Source of the DNA: Cognatazoarcus halotolerans
GTDB taxonomy: Bacteria; Pseudomonadota; Gammaproteobacteria; Burkholderiales; Rhodocyclaceae
Direction of reading: 5' to 3'
NCBI RefSeq assembly: GCF_009800965.1
Contig: NZ_WUAF01000007.1
Location: forward strand, 62,001-126,000
Length of the DNA stretch: 64,000 nt
How positions within the stretch are numbered: the stretch's first letter is position 1; the number at the start of each line of letters is the position of its first letter. The notes under the pieces are model-generated. The model was not told the DNA's origin. It did not search any database and worked only from the letters and a program-made list of their open reading frames with translations. The translations under genes were made by a program, and so were the position numbers. Shown piece after piece: positions 1 to 8,735 of this stretch.

Positions 1-96
1 CCGCGAGCGATAGCAGTTTCGCGGCAGTAGCCTGCCTGATGGATTTGGCGTATCCGTTGGTTCGATGAAACGCGTTGTACGGAGACGGGGACGTGG

Positions 97-630
97 TCAA
101 CGGATACCCGCCCCGGGCGCTGAGTCTGTCGTCGCGGTTGCAGAGAACGACAGCGCGTGTATATCGGCCTTCGGCGCCAGAACAACGATGCCGCGAGGAT
201 AGGTTTCATTCCTCAGGCAAGACAAACCAAGCTTTGCGAATATGTATCTGGCCACCGGATGGGCGGTAGCCAGGTGAATTTCCCGGATCTCCAGCATTCT
301 GGCCGTTTCCACTGTCGCTTCGAACAGCAGGCGAGCCACGCCCTGCTTTCGCCATGGTGCCGATACGCTGGCTCCAAGCTCGGCCGAATCGCCATGGACG
401 GCGAGGTGAACGAAGCCGATGACGGGTTCATCGACCGCCGCAACGGCCAAACCGATATCCCGCTCGAAATCGATACGGCCGACATAGGCTGCAATGCCGG
501 TATCCGAGAGCGAGGTGGCAAAGCGGCCATACCGGTCGTCGTCGTCGAGCGCCAGCAGGTGGTCGAGAACCCGCGTGCGCTGCGAGGCGATGATGCGGTA
601 GGGCTCGCCCGGGATGGGTGGGCGCGTCAC
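97..630 (-). CDS. GNAT family N-acetyltransferase
   Basis: About 177 residues with a GNAT acetyl-CoA binding core: the segment SAPWRKQGVARLLFEA matches the R/Q-x-x-G-x-G/A loop (motif A), followed by a C-terminal strand-helix carrying the sequence YIFAKLGL. I chose the GTG start at 630 because it overlaps the nrdB stop as GTGA, suggesting translational coupling; a TTG two codons upstream is also possible. It is the last gene of the nrdA-nrdB operon. The acceptor substrate cannot be predicted. An amino-acid, protein or small-molecule acetylase are all open, and a link to nucleotide metabolism is only suggested by position. Confidence 0.8.
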   Translation of the reverse strand: MTRPPIPGEPYRIIASQRTRVLDHLLALDDDDRYGRFATSLSDTGIAAYVGRIDFERDIGLAVAAVDEPVIGFVHLAVHGDSAELGASVSAPWRKQGVARLLFEATVETARMLEIREIHLATAHPVARYIFAKLGLSCLRNETYPRGIVVLAPKADIHALSFSATATTDSAPGAGIR

Positions 631-1757
631 TCCCAAGCCAGGGCCCCGCCGGTCTGGTACTCGGTCACCCGGGTTTCGAAGAAATTCTTCTCCTTGCGCA
701 GGTTGGCTTGCTCGTCCAGCCAGGGCAAGACGTTTTCCGCGCCGGGAAAGGGCTCCGCGACGCCGACCTGACGGGCACGCCGATTGGCGATGAAGCGAAA
801 CTGTTGCACGTGCAGCTCGGCGTTGTAGCCGAGGATGGGTTCGCGCAGGATATGGCCGGCGTAGGCGCTTTCGGCTGCCTCGGCCTCGTGCCAGAGTTCG
901 CCGAGGGCCTGCGGGTCGAGGGTCAGGCCTTCTTCCTTGAGCAGTTCCCGGATGACCCGTATGCCGAAGGCGCAGTGCAGGACCTCGTCGCGCATGATGT
1001 ACTGAAGCTGCTCTGCCGCCCCTTTCATCAGCCCCCGGCGCTGCAGGGCAAAGATGGGCGTAAAGCCGTTATAGAACCAGCAGCCCTCGAAGATGACGGC
1101 AAAGAAGAAGTACGACAGGGCGAACTCGTGGAGGTTGTCCGGCTTGGTCAGGTCAAAGTCCGAACGCAACACGCGCTCGAGACGCTGGTTGGCCAGCTGA
1201 ATCTTCCCGTTGATCTGCGCTACCACCCGGTAGCGGTTGTAGATTTCCTGCTGGTCGAGACCCAGACTTTCGATGCAGTGCTGATACGTCCAGGTGTGCA
1301 GGGCCTCCTCGTACACTTGGCGCGCCTGGTAGATCTGAAGTTCCGGCGCGCTCATTTTTTCCATGACCGCCAGACCGATATTGCGCATGGCCAGGATGTC
1401 GGAGGTGGTCAGATAGGCGAGCACGTTCTCGAAGACGTGCCGCTCTGCCGCGGTCAGCTTGTGGTGGTAGTCGTGCACATCCTGCGCCATGGAGATTTCC
1501 AGCGGCGTCCAGTGATTGCGGTTGGCCTTGAGGAAGAACTCCCAGGCCCAGGGATACTTGAACGGCGCCAGCTGGTTGATGTCAGCCTTGCCGTTGACGA
1601 TGCGCTTATCGGCGGCATTCACCGCAGCCAGGACCTTGCCTGGCTGCACGGGTTCGTCGTGTTGCGCGGATGGGGGCGGTGCGATTTGCGCCGCCGGAGG
1701 TTGAGGGGATACATGGGATGGGGCATCCCAATCGTCGAAGCGATAGGCGGTGTTCAT
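627..1757 (-). CDS. nrdB: ribonucleoside-diphosphate reductase, beta subunit (class I)
   Basis: Small (radical-generating) subunit of class I ribonucleotide reductase, which houses the diiron site used to start reduction of ribonucleotides by NrdA in the cytoplasm. About 376 residues, normal for the family. Typical helices with iron ligands are visible, e.g. VYEEALHTWTYQHCIESLG (E-x-x-H) and YIMRDEVLHCAFGIRV (D-E-x-x-H). The ATG at 1757 is preceded by GAGGA at good spacing; an upstream in-frame start at 1802 has no such site. It lies downstream of nrdA, separated by a small ORF, and overlaps the GNAT gene by 4 bases. Confidence 0.95.
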   Translation of the reverse strand: MNTAYRFDDWDAPSHVSPQPPAAQIAPPPSAQHDEPVQPGKVLAAVNAADKRIVNGKADINQLAPFKYPWAWEFFLKANRNHWTPLEISMAQDVHDYHHKLTAAERHVFENVLAYLTTSDILAMRNIGLAVMEKMSAPELQIYQARQVYEEALHTWTYQHCIESLGLDQQEIYNRYRVVAQINGKIQLANQRLERVLRSDFDLTKPDNLHEFALSYFFFAVIFEGCWFYNGFTPIFALQRRGLMKGAAEQLQYIMRDEVLHCAFGIRVIRELLKEEGLTLDPQALGELWHEAEAAESAYAGHILREPILGYNAELHVQQFRFIANRRARQVGVAEPFPGAENVLPWLDEQANLRKEKNFFETRVTEYQTGGALAWE

Positions 1758-1771
1758 GCGCTGTCCTCGAT

Positions 1772-2008
1772 TCAGGCGCCGGACTCGGCGATGGGTTTGC
1801 ACAGTTCCTTCAGGCCCGCGAGAAGCTCTGGTCCGGCTTGCGCGATGCCGCCGCCGCTCGGCGACAGGATGGAGATGCCGGGCGCTGCAAGGGCCGGCTT
1901 GCGCCGAGCCCGAAGGATCAGGCCATCGAGATGCCGGCGGCGCTTGCCAAGGTCGGCGGCTGGTGTTGCCGGCGCCCGCGGTGCCCGGTCATGTCGAGTG
2001 CGACTCAT
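1772..2008 (-). CDS. small ORF between nrdA and nrdB
   Basis: A 78-codon ORF whose ATG overlaps the nrdA stop as ATGA and which ends 14 bases before the nrdB start, so it fills the nrdA-nrdB gap almost exactly. The product is basic at its N-terminus, with no recognisable domain or membrane segment; the end reads LLAGLKELCKPIAESGA. The overlap argues for translational coupling and a real gene. I see no strong ribosome binding site and cannot assign a function. It could instead be a chance frame in a spacer. Confidence 0.45.
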   Translation of the reverse strand: MSRTRHDRAPRAPATPAADLGKRRRHLDGLILRARRKPALAAPGISILSPSGGGIAQAGPELLAGLKELCKPIAESGA

Positions 2009-4767
2009 TGGCATGATTCGCACTCGGGATTGTCGATGGAGCAGAACCGGGGTTCCTCGTGAACCACCGAGTCATCGCGACCACCGGCTTTCTCGGCCTG
2101 GCTGGCGCCCAGGGTGCGCAGGTAATAGGTGGTCTTCAGGCCGCGTAGCCAGGCCAGCTTGTAGAGTTCGTCCAGCTTCTTGCCGGACGGGAGGGCCATG
2201 TAGAGGTTGAGCGACTGCGCCTGATCGATCCATTTCTGGCGCCGGGCCGCGGCCTCGATGAGCCATTTCGGGTCGATTTCGAAGGCGGTGGCGTAGCGCG
2301 CCTTCAAGTCTTCCGGGACCCGCTCGATGCGGGCCAGCGAGCCGTCGAAATATTTCAGGTCGGCGACCATCACTTCATCCCACAGCGCCAGCGCCTTGAG
2401 CTCCCTCACCAGGGCTTGATTGACGACGGTGAACTCGCCCGAGAGGTTCGACTTGACGTAGATGTTCTGGTAGCTCGGTTCGATGCTGGCGGAGACGCCG
2501 ACGATGTTGGAGATGGTCGCCGTCGGCGCGATGGCTACGCAATTCGAGTTGCGCATGCCGTGTTGGGCAATTCGCGCCTTCAGGGCGGCCCAGTCGAGGC
2601 GGTCGTCGCGGTTGACTTCCAGGTAGGCGCCGCGGGCTTGGGCCAGTCGCTCGATGGACTCGTGGGGCAGCACGCCCTGGTCCCACAGACTGCCTGTGAA
2701 GCTGGAATAGCGGCCACGTTCCCTGGCCAGCTCGGTGGACGCCCAATAGGCCTGATAGCACACGGCTTCCATGCCGCGATCGGCAAACTCGACTGCACCC
2801 GCGGAGGCATATGGCAGGCCAAGGGCATACAGACAATCGGCGAAACCCATGATGCCGAGGCCGACCGGGCGATGGCGCAGGTTGGCATTACGCGCTTTCG
2901 GTGTGGCGTAGAAGTTGATGTCCACCACGTTGTCGAGCATGCGCATGGCGGTTTGCACGGTGCGTGCCAGCTTGGCCTCGTCGAGTTCGCCGTCCTTCAG
3001 GTGGGCGAGCAGGTTGACCGAACCCAGGTTGCACACGGCGGTTTCTGAATCCGAGGTGTTCAGGGTGATTTCGGTGCACAGGTTGGAGCTATGCACGACA
3101 CCGGCGTGCTGCTGCGGCGAGCGCAGGTTGCAGGCGTCCTTGAAGGTGATCCAGGGATGGCCGGTCTCGAACAGCATGGTCAGCATCTTGCGCCACAGCT
3201 GCACCGCCGGAATCTTCTTGAACGACTTGATTTCGCCGGCTGACGCCCGGGCCTCGTAGGCGAGATAGGCCGCCTCGAAGGCGGCGCCGAATGTGTCGTG
3301 CAGGTCCGGCACGTCGAGCGGCGAGAACAGGGTCCAGTCCGCGCTCTCGTGCACGCGCTTCATGAACAGATCGGGAATCCAGTTTGCGGTGTTCATGTCG
3401 TGCGTTCGTCGGCGCTCGTCGCCGGTGTTCTTGCGCAGGTCGAGAAACTCCTCGATATCGAGGTGCCAGGTTTCGAGATAGGCGCACACGGCGCCCTTGC
3501 GCTTGCCGCCCTGATTGACTGCGACGGCCGTGTCGTTGACCACCTTCAGAAAGGGGATCACGCCCTGGCTCTGGCCGTTGGTGCCCTTGATGTGGCTGCC
3601 CAGTGCGCGTACCGGCGTCCAGTCGTTCCCCAAGCCGCCGGCGTATTTCTGCAGCAGGGCGTTTTCCTTGATCGACTGGTAGATGCCGTCGAGGTCGTCG
3701 GCCACGGTGGTCAGATAGCAGGACGACAGCTGCGGGTGCAGCGTGCCGCTGTTGAACAGCGTCGGTGTCGAGCACATGAAATCGAAACTCGAGATCAGCT
3801 CGTAGAACTCGATGGCCCGTGCCTCCCGGTCGATTTCGTTGAGCGCCAGACCCATCGCGACGCGCATGAAAAAGATCTGCGGCAACTCGATACGGCGACC
3901 TTCGATATGCAGGAAATAGCGGTCGTACAAGGTCTGCAGGCCGAGGTAGCCGAACAGGTGATCGCGTTCCGGCTTCAAGGCTGCGGCCAGGCGTTCGAGG
4001 TCGTAGTCTTTCAGGCGCGGGTCGAGCAGTTCGGCGTCGACCCCGCACTGGATGAAGCGCGGGAGGTAGTCCGAGTAAGTCGTCGCGAGCGCACCGGCGG
4101 CAAGCGGATGGCCGAAGACTTCGCTGACCAGGCTGGCAAGGAGTAGGCGGGCGGTGACGAAGTCGTAGCCGGGTTCGCGTTCGATGAGCGTACGCGCCGA
4201 CAGGATGAGCGCCTGTTGGACGTCTGCGAGGCTGACGCCGTCGTAGAGATTCCTCAGGGCATGGTCGAGAATGAGTTGGGCCGAGATGTCGCCTGCCACG
4301 CCGGCGCATGCGGCCTCGCAGGTCTCCAGAAGGGCGCCGACATCGAGTGGGCGGCGTTCGCCCCGAACGAGAACGTGCAATGCGGCCGCATGCGTTTGAG
4401 CATGGGCGGCGCGTTCGGAAGCGCGCCGCTCGCGGTAGAGCACGTAGGCGCGGGCCACATCGTGTTCGCCCGATCGCATGAGGGCCAGTTCGACCTGGTC
4501 CTGGATGTCCTCGATATGAACCGAGCCGCCATCGGGCAAGCGCCGGGTCAGCGAGCGTACGACGGTGTCGGTCAGCCGGGCGACAAGCTCCCGAACCCGC
4601 GAGGACACCGCACTCTGGCTGCCTTCGACGGCGAGGAAGGCTTTGGTCATCGCGACCGAAATCTTCTCCGGGTGGAAGGTGACGACGGCACCGTTGCGGC
4701 GGATGACCTGGAGCGCTGCGAGCGCGGATTCGCTACTGCCAGAGAGTGCTAGGGCGTTCGAGGACAA
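2005..4767 (-). CDS. nrdA: ribonucleoside-diphosphate reductase, alpha subunit (class I)
   Basis: Large catalytic subunit of class I ribonucleotide reductase, making deoxyribonucleotides from NDPs. An N-terminal ATP-cone (VIRRNGAVVTFHPEKISVAM) gives allosteric control. The catalytic barrel shows NLCTEITLN (Asn/Cys/Glu) and AVCNLGSVNL, and the C-terminal tail ends CESCQ, the redox Cys pair reduced by thioredoxin or glutaredoxin. I prefer a TTG start at 4767 because GGAGA lies 6 bases upstream. A GTG at 4815 has a poor site and would put a hairpin inside the coding region. That hairpin covers the ribosome binding site, and a cobalamin riboswitch lies further upstream, so expression probably falls when B12 is present. 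Confidence 0.93.
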   Translation of the reverse strand: MSSNALALSGSSESALAALQVIRRNGAVVTFHPEKISVAMTKAFLAVEGSQSAVSSRVRELVARLTDTVVRSLTRRLPDGGSVHIEDIQDQVELALMRSGEHDVARAYVLYRERRASERAAHAQTHAAALHVLVRGERRPLDVGALLETCEAACAGVAGDISAQLILDHALRNLYDGVSLADVQQALILSARTLIEREPGYDFVTARLLLASLVSEVFGHPLAAGALATTYSDYLPRFIQCGVDAELLDPRLKDYDLERLAAALKPERDHLFGYLGLQTLYDRYFLHIEGRRIELPQIFFMRVAMGLALNEIDREARAIEFYELISSFDFMCSTPTLFNSGTLHPQLSSCYLTTVADDLDGIYQSIKENALLQKYAGGLGNDWTPVRALGSHIKGTNGQSQGVIPFLKVVNDTAVAVNQGGKRKGAVCAYLETWHLDIEEFLDLRKNTGDERRRTHDMNTANWIPDLFMKRVHESADWTLFSPLDVPDLHDTFGAAFEAAYLAYEARASAGEIKSFKKIPAVQLWRKMLTMLFETGHPWITFKDACNLRSPQQHAGVVHSSNLCTEITLNTSDSETAVCNLGSVNLLAHLKDGELDEAKLARTVQTAMRMLDNVVDINFYATPKARNANLRHRPVGLGIMGFADCLYALGLPYASAGAVEFADRGMEAVCYQAYWASTELARERGRYSSFTGSLWDQGVLPHESIERLAQARGAYLEVNRDDRLDWAALKARIAQHGMRNSNCVAIAPTATISNIVGVSASIEPSYQNIYVKSNLSGEFTVVNQALVRELKALALWDEVMVADLKYFDGSLARIERVPEDLKARYATAFEIDPKWLIEAAARRQKWIDQAQSLNLYMALPSGKKLDELYKLAWLRGLKTTYYLRTLGASQAEKAGGRDDSVVHEEPRFCSIDNPECESCQ

Positions 4768-4770
4768 GAC

Positions 4771-4798
4771 GATTCTCCGTGATGGGGGGCGGAGAATC
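4771..4798 (-). promoter_or_regulatory. hairpin covering the nrdA ribosome binding site
   Basis: A perfect 8-bp inverted repeat (GATTCTCC ... GGAGAATC) with a 12-base loop. On the minus-strand transcript the 3' arm contains the GGAGA that precedes the TTG start, so the stem would hide the ribosome binding site. It sits about 140 bases downstream of the riboswitch aptamer and is the obvious candidate expression platform. Confidence 0.6.
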
Positions 4799-4940
4799 GA
4801 AAGAACGTGGCGCACGCCGGACGCAGGTCACCCCGGGTCGGACCCGTCAAGGCAACATACGCAGCAAGAGTGGCGAACGGCAGCACGTACAGACCTTTCG
4901 TCAGGGACACCCCGCCCCATCGTTGTTGGAAGGACGTTGC

Positions 4941-5095
4941 GGCAGGTCTCCTGGCTCTCGGGTCGGTGCGCTTCACCCGCCTTCCCGGACGCGTCCAGTG
5001 GCAGTGGGTGGCGAAGCACTCGCCGATGACAGTTGCGGGGGCAGCTCCGGATTTCAGGTCGAACACCTGGCACCGAATTCCCTTTTAATCCCCGG
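4941..5095 (-). promoter_or_regulatory. cobalamin (B12) riboswitch aptamer upstream of nrdA
   Basis: Read on the minus strand, the conserved blocks of the cobalamin aptamer occur in the right order: GGGAATTCGGTG, then GGAGCTGCCCCCGCAACTGT (the core containing GCAACTGT), a CCACTG element, GGGAAGGCGGG, and finally the B12 box AGCCAGGAGACCTGCC. The aptamer is in the nrdA leader. B12 control of class I reductase genes is known from other bacteria that also own a B12-dependent class II enzyme, so nrdJ is expected elsewhere in this genome (inference). Confidence 0.92.
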
Positions 5096-5516
5096 ATGGG
5101 GAACCTTCAACGGGCACCACTTTATCCGCAGTCAATTTTCCGAGTCAAGCCCGGGAAACTAGCGGTAGTATCGCTAGACCCTATTGGTCGTACATCTAGT
5201 GCCCATGGTCTGGGGCGGATCGGTGTATTGCCATAAGTCGAGTTGGAGTCGCTTGAATGGCTGTTTCCTGCCTGCACGCGCCGTTCACAGGCCCAAACCC
5301 CGGCTTTCGTCGCGCCGATCAGTTGCTCTTCCGCCGGAAGCCAAAGCCCAGACGAGCTCGAAACGGCGTTGTTGTATTTCCGCTGTCAGCGCCCCCAAGA
5401 TTCGACTGACGCCACCAAAATCGAGATCGCCATTCGATTGCGTTGAAGAAGGTTTCACGAGTGTTGATGACCCGCAGCTACAGCCGTTCGTTCGATATGC
5501 CGAATCCGGAGCCCAG
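5096..5516. other. intergenic region between the nrdA leader and hypE
   Basis: About 420 bases between divergent genes. It should contain the promoters for the nrd leader RNA and for hypE. A small inverted repeat CTAGCG-N7-CGCTAG lies at 5159-5177. Reading frames extending hypE upstream through this region have no family similarity and start with no good ribosome binding site. No NrdR-box pair was recognised. Confidence 0.4.
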
Positions 5517-6572
5517 ATGAGCAACGCGAAGAACCCCCACGGTCGCCCACTCGATCTCGCGCACGGCCGGGTCGACATGACCCACGGCGCCGGCGGGCGG
5601 GCGATGGTGCAGCTTGTCGAGCAGCTTTTCGCGCGGGCGTTCGCCAACGACTGGCTGGAGCGTGGCAACGACGGTGCGGTGCTGCCGGCCCCTGCGCCGG
5701 GCGAGCGTCTGGTGATGAGCACCGATGCGCACGTGGTTTCGCCGCTGTTCTTTCCGGGGGGCGACATCGGTTGCCTGGCGGTGCATGGCACGATCAACGA
5801 TGTGGCGGTGATGGGGGCGCGGCCGCTCTATCTTGCCGCCAGCTTCATCCTCGAGGAAGGCTTTCCGCTTGCCGAGCTCGCGCGCATTGTCGGCTCGATG
5901 GGCGCGGCCAGCCGCGAGGCGGGGGTGCCGGTGGTCACCGGAGATACCAAGGTGGTCGAGGCGGGCAAGGGCGACGGGGTGTTCATTACCACCACCGGGC
6001 TTGGCGCGCTTCCGGTAGGGCGCGACATCGGCGGCGCAAATGCACGCGTCGGCGATGCGGTGATCGTCTCTGGCACCATCGGCGACCATGGCACGGCGAT
6101 CCTCTCGCAGCGCGAATCGCTCGCTTTCGGCACGGCCATCGTCTCGGATACCGCTGCCCTGCACGACCTGATCGGCCAGCTGTTGGAGACGGTGCCCGGC
6201 GTGCGCGTGTTGCGCGACCCTACCCGCGGCGGCCTCGCCGCGACGCTCAACGAGATCGCCACACAGTCTGGTGTGGGCATCAGCCTCGACGAGGCTGCCA
6301 TCCCGATTCACCCGCAGGTCGCCGCGGCCTGCGAGCTGCTCGGCCTCGATCCGCTGAACGTCGCCAACGAGGGCAAGGTGGTGGTGATCTGTGCGGCGGC
6401 AGAAGCGGACGCCGCGCTCGCCGCCCTGCGCGCGCATCCGCTCGGACGCGCATCGGCGCGCATCGGCGAGGTGATCGCGGATGCGCGCTGTTTCGTGCAG
6501 GTGCACACCGCTTTCGGCGGGCGGCGCATGGTCGATTGGCTGACCGGCGAGCAGTTGCCGCGTATCTGCTGA
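5517..6572 (+). CDS. hypE: hydrogenase maturation protein HypE (carbamoyl dehydratase)
   Basis: HypE dehydrates the thiocarbamate formed on its own C-terminal cysteine to thiocyanate, giving the CN ligands of [NiFe] hydrogenase. 351 residues, PurM/AIR-synthase fold. Seen here: the N-terminal MTHGAGGRAM, the ATP site VTGDTKVVEAGKGDG, the DPTRGGLAATLNE motif, and the essential C-terminal PRIC ending in Cys. The ATG at 5517 follows a GGAG. No other hyp gene or hydrogenase gene lies in the window, so this copy stands alone. It could be a displaced copy serving a remote hydrogenase cluster. Confidence 0.92.
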   Translation: MSNAKNPHGRPLDLAHGRVDMTHGAGGRAMVQLVEQLFARAFANDWLERGNDGAVLPAPAPGERLVMSTDAHVVSPLFFPGGDIGCLAVHGTINDVAVMGARPLYLAASFILEEGFPLAELARIVGSMGAASREAGVPVVTGDTKVVEAGKGDGVFITTTGLGALPVGRDIGGANARVGDAVIVSGTIGDHGTAILSQRESLAFGTAIVSDTAALHDLIGQLLETVPGVRVLRDPTRGGLAATLNEIATQSGVGISLDEAAIPIHPQVAAACELLGLDPLNVANEGKVVVICAAAEADAALAALRAHPLGRASARIGEVIADARCFVQVHTAFGGRRMVDWLTGEQLPRIC

Positions 6573-6690
6573 GCTGCCACGCAGGCCTGAAGGACCGTTG
6601 GCGCGCCGGGGACGGTTCCGCCACAATGTGCGCCAGACTCGTGGCCGGCAAGGGCTTCGGGATGACAGGCATTCGGGATAGAACACGATC

Positions 6691-7488
6691 ATGGCTGCAT
6701 GCACACTCACCACCCTCTACCGCTACCCCGTCAAGTCGCTGCGCGCTGAGCAGTTTCAGGCGCTCGACATCACGGCCCGCGGCTTTGCCCACGATCGCCA
6801 GTGGATGGTGATCGACGCGGGCGGGCGTTTCCTCACCCAGCGCCAGCTGCCGCGCATGTCGCTGATCGATGCCAGCGTGGATAAGGACGGTGCACTTCGG
6901 CTGGTGGCGGAAGGCTTCGGGGCGATCAGGGTGGAGGAGGAACAACGCGGTCGGGTGCCCGCCACGGTCTGGAACGATACCCTCGATGCGGTGCTGGTCG
7001 ATCCCGCTGCCGACGCCTGGCTCAGTGATTTCCTGGCCCGGCCGTGTCGCCTGGTGCGCTTTGCCGACGACGTGACCCGCCCGGTCGACCCGGCCTACGC
7101 GCGGCCTACCGACCAGACCGGCTTTTCAGATGGTTTTCCGTTTCTGCTGATCTCGCAGGGCTCGCTTGACGATCTCAATTCGCGGCTCGCGCGGCCGGTG
7201 CCGATGCTGCGCTTCCGGCCCAACCTGGTGGTGGAAGGCTGCGCGCCCTTTGCCGAGGATGGCTGGAAGCGGATCCGCATCGGTGATGTAGTCTTCCGGG
7301 TCGTCAAGCCCTGCTCGCGCTGCGCGATCCCGACGGTCGACCCGGCCACCGGCGAGCGCGGCGCGGAACCGCTGCGTACCCTGAGCGGCTATCGCCGACG
7401 CGACCACCAGGTGTTTTTCGGGCAGAACCTGATCCACGACGGCCCGGGTCGGCTCGAGACCGGCATGACCGTCGAAATCCTCGAATAG
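6691..7488 (+). CDS. MOSC domain protein (YcbX-like)
   Basis: 265 residues with an N-terminal MOSC beta-barrel (LYRYPVKSLRAEQF) and a C-terminal MOSC domain holding the conserved KPCSRCAIPTVDPATG, whose Cys is the proposed molybdenum ligand. Relatives such as YcbX and mitochondrial mARC reduce N-hydroxylated compounds with molybdenum cofactor. Unlike some homologues there is no C-terminal ferredoxin domain, so electrons must come from a separate partner. It lies 118 bases after hypE on the same strand. Confidence 0.88.
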   Translation: MAACTLTTLYRYPVKSLRAEQFQALDITARGFAHDRQWMVIDAGGRFLTQRQLPRMSLIDASVDKDGALRLVAEGFGAIRVEEEQRGRVPATVWNDTLDAVLVDPAADAWLSDFLARPCRLVRFADDVTRPVDPAYARPTDQTGFSDGFPFLLISQGSLDDLNSRLARPVPMLRFRPNLVVEGCAPFAEDGWKRIRIGDVVFRVVKPCSRCAIPTVDPATGERGAEPLRTLSGYRRRDHQVFFGQNLIHDGPGRLETGMTVEILE

Positions 7489-7502
7489 CGCGAGGCTGGC
7501 GC

Positions 7503-8561
7503 CTATCGCGATCCGCCCACCAGCGACGGCCCGGCGAGGCGCTGCGACCAGAACGCGGCGATCTCGAGCATGCGGTTCACGAAGGCCCATTCGTTGTCGA
7601 ACCACACCAGCAGGTTCACCATGCGCTTGCCGCTGACGCGTGTCTGGCTGCCGTCGACGATCGCCGAAAACTTGCTGTGGTTGAAATCGATCGAGGCGCT
7701 GGGGTGGTCGATCCAGGCGAGATGGCGATGCACGCCCCCGTTGGTCGCGCGGCGCAGCAGCGCATTGATCTCGTCGCGGCTGGTATCGCGCGACAGGGTG
7801 ACCACCAGGTCGATCGCCGAGACGTTGGGTACCGGCACGCGGATCGCCTTGGCTTCGATCCTGCCGGCCAGCGAGGGCAGCAGCCGCGCCACGCCGACTG
7901 CCAGGCCGGTATCGACCGGGATCATCGACTGCATCGCCGAGCGGGTCATGCGCAGGTCGGTGTGGTGGTAGCCGTCGATCAGCGGCTGATCGTTCATCAC
8001 CGAGTGCAGGGTGGTGGTCAGCGCGTGCTCGATGCCGAAGGTTTCCTCGAGGATGGCGAGGATCGGCACGATCGCATTGGTGGTGCAGGAGGCCGCCGAC
8101 ACTACCCGCTCGTCGCCGACGATCGACTCGTGATTCATCCCGTAGACGATGGTCTTGTCCACATCGGCGGCGCTGCTGCCGGGGTGGGACAGCAGTACGC
8201 GAGGGCAACCCGCCTCGAGGAAGGCGTCGAGTTCCCTGCGGTAGCGGTAGCGGCCGGATGCCTCGACCAGCAGATCGAACTCGAGCGCGCGCCAATTCAC
8301 CTCGGCCGGGGTGGTGGCGTGCGAAACCGCGATCGCGGCGCCATCGACCATGAGCCTGCCGTCGGTCAGCTCGACCGAGCCCGGGAAGGGACCGTGGGTG
8401 GAGTCGAAGCGGGTGAGGTAGGCCATGCGCTCGACGTCGGCCGGCTCGTTGATGGCGACGATGGCAAGTTGCTCGCGCAGCGGCGATTCGCGCAGGGCTC
8501 GCAGGAAACAGCGACCGATCCGGCCATAGCCGTTGATGGCAATACGAAATGACACCTTCAC
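7503..8561 (-). CDS. epd: erythrose-4-phosphate / glyceraldehyde-3-phosphate dehydrogenase (Epd-like)
   Basis: 352 residues of the GAPDH superfamily. The NAD-binding NGYGRIGR is at the N-terminus and the catalytic AASCTTNAIVP sits mid-protein. The segment LHSVMNDQPLIDGYHH and later VDGSQTRVSGKRMVNLLVW match the Epd branch, which oxidises erythrose 4-phosphate for pyridoxal phosphate synthesis, better than glycolytic GAPDH (from memory of E. coli Epd). It is not beside pgk or fba. Strict Epd versus a gluconeogenic GAPDH role remains open. Confidence 0.85.
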   Translation of the reverse strand: MKVSFRIAINGYGRIGRCFLRALRESPLREQLAIVAINEPADVERMAYLTRFDSTHGPFPGSVELTDGRLMVDGAAIAVSHATTPAEVNWRALEFDLLVEASGRYRYRRELDAFLEAGCPRVLLSHPGSSAADVDKTIVYGMNHESIVGDERVVSAASCTTNAIVPILAILEETFGIEHALTTTLHSVMNDQPLIDGYHHTDLRMTRSAMQSMIPVDTGLAVGVARLLPSLAGRIEAKAIRVPVPNVSAIDLVVTLSRDTSRDEINALLRRATNGGVHRHLAWIDHPSASIDFNHSKFSAIVDGSQTRVSGKRMVNLLVWFDNEWAFVNRMLEIAAFWSQRLAGPSLVGGSR

Positions 8562-8735
8562 ACCCGCCCCGCGGCCGGCCCAGGGGCCCGCCGTCTCGTT
8601 GATATCGAGGAAAGACTGCCCGCCTGCACGGTCCGGTGGGTCGCGCAGGCGGGCTCGGGTGCCAAGTTTAGCAGGCGCAGCGCAGTGGGCGGCAGACCGG
8701 CACTACAAGAATCGCCGGCATCGCCGGAAGGGTGT

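Noticed and set aside
1-96. Possible gene at the left edge
   Set aside because: Too short, with no recognisable frame or start.
5184-5516. Upstream extension of hypE by 111 codons
   Set aside because: HypE homology begins at the 5517 ATG, which has its own GGAG; the extension is low-complexity and unconserved in type.
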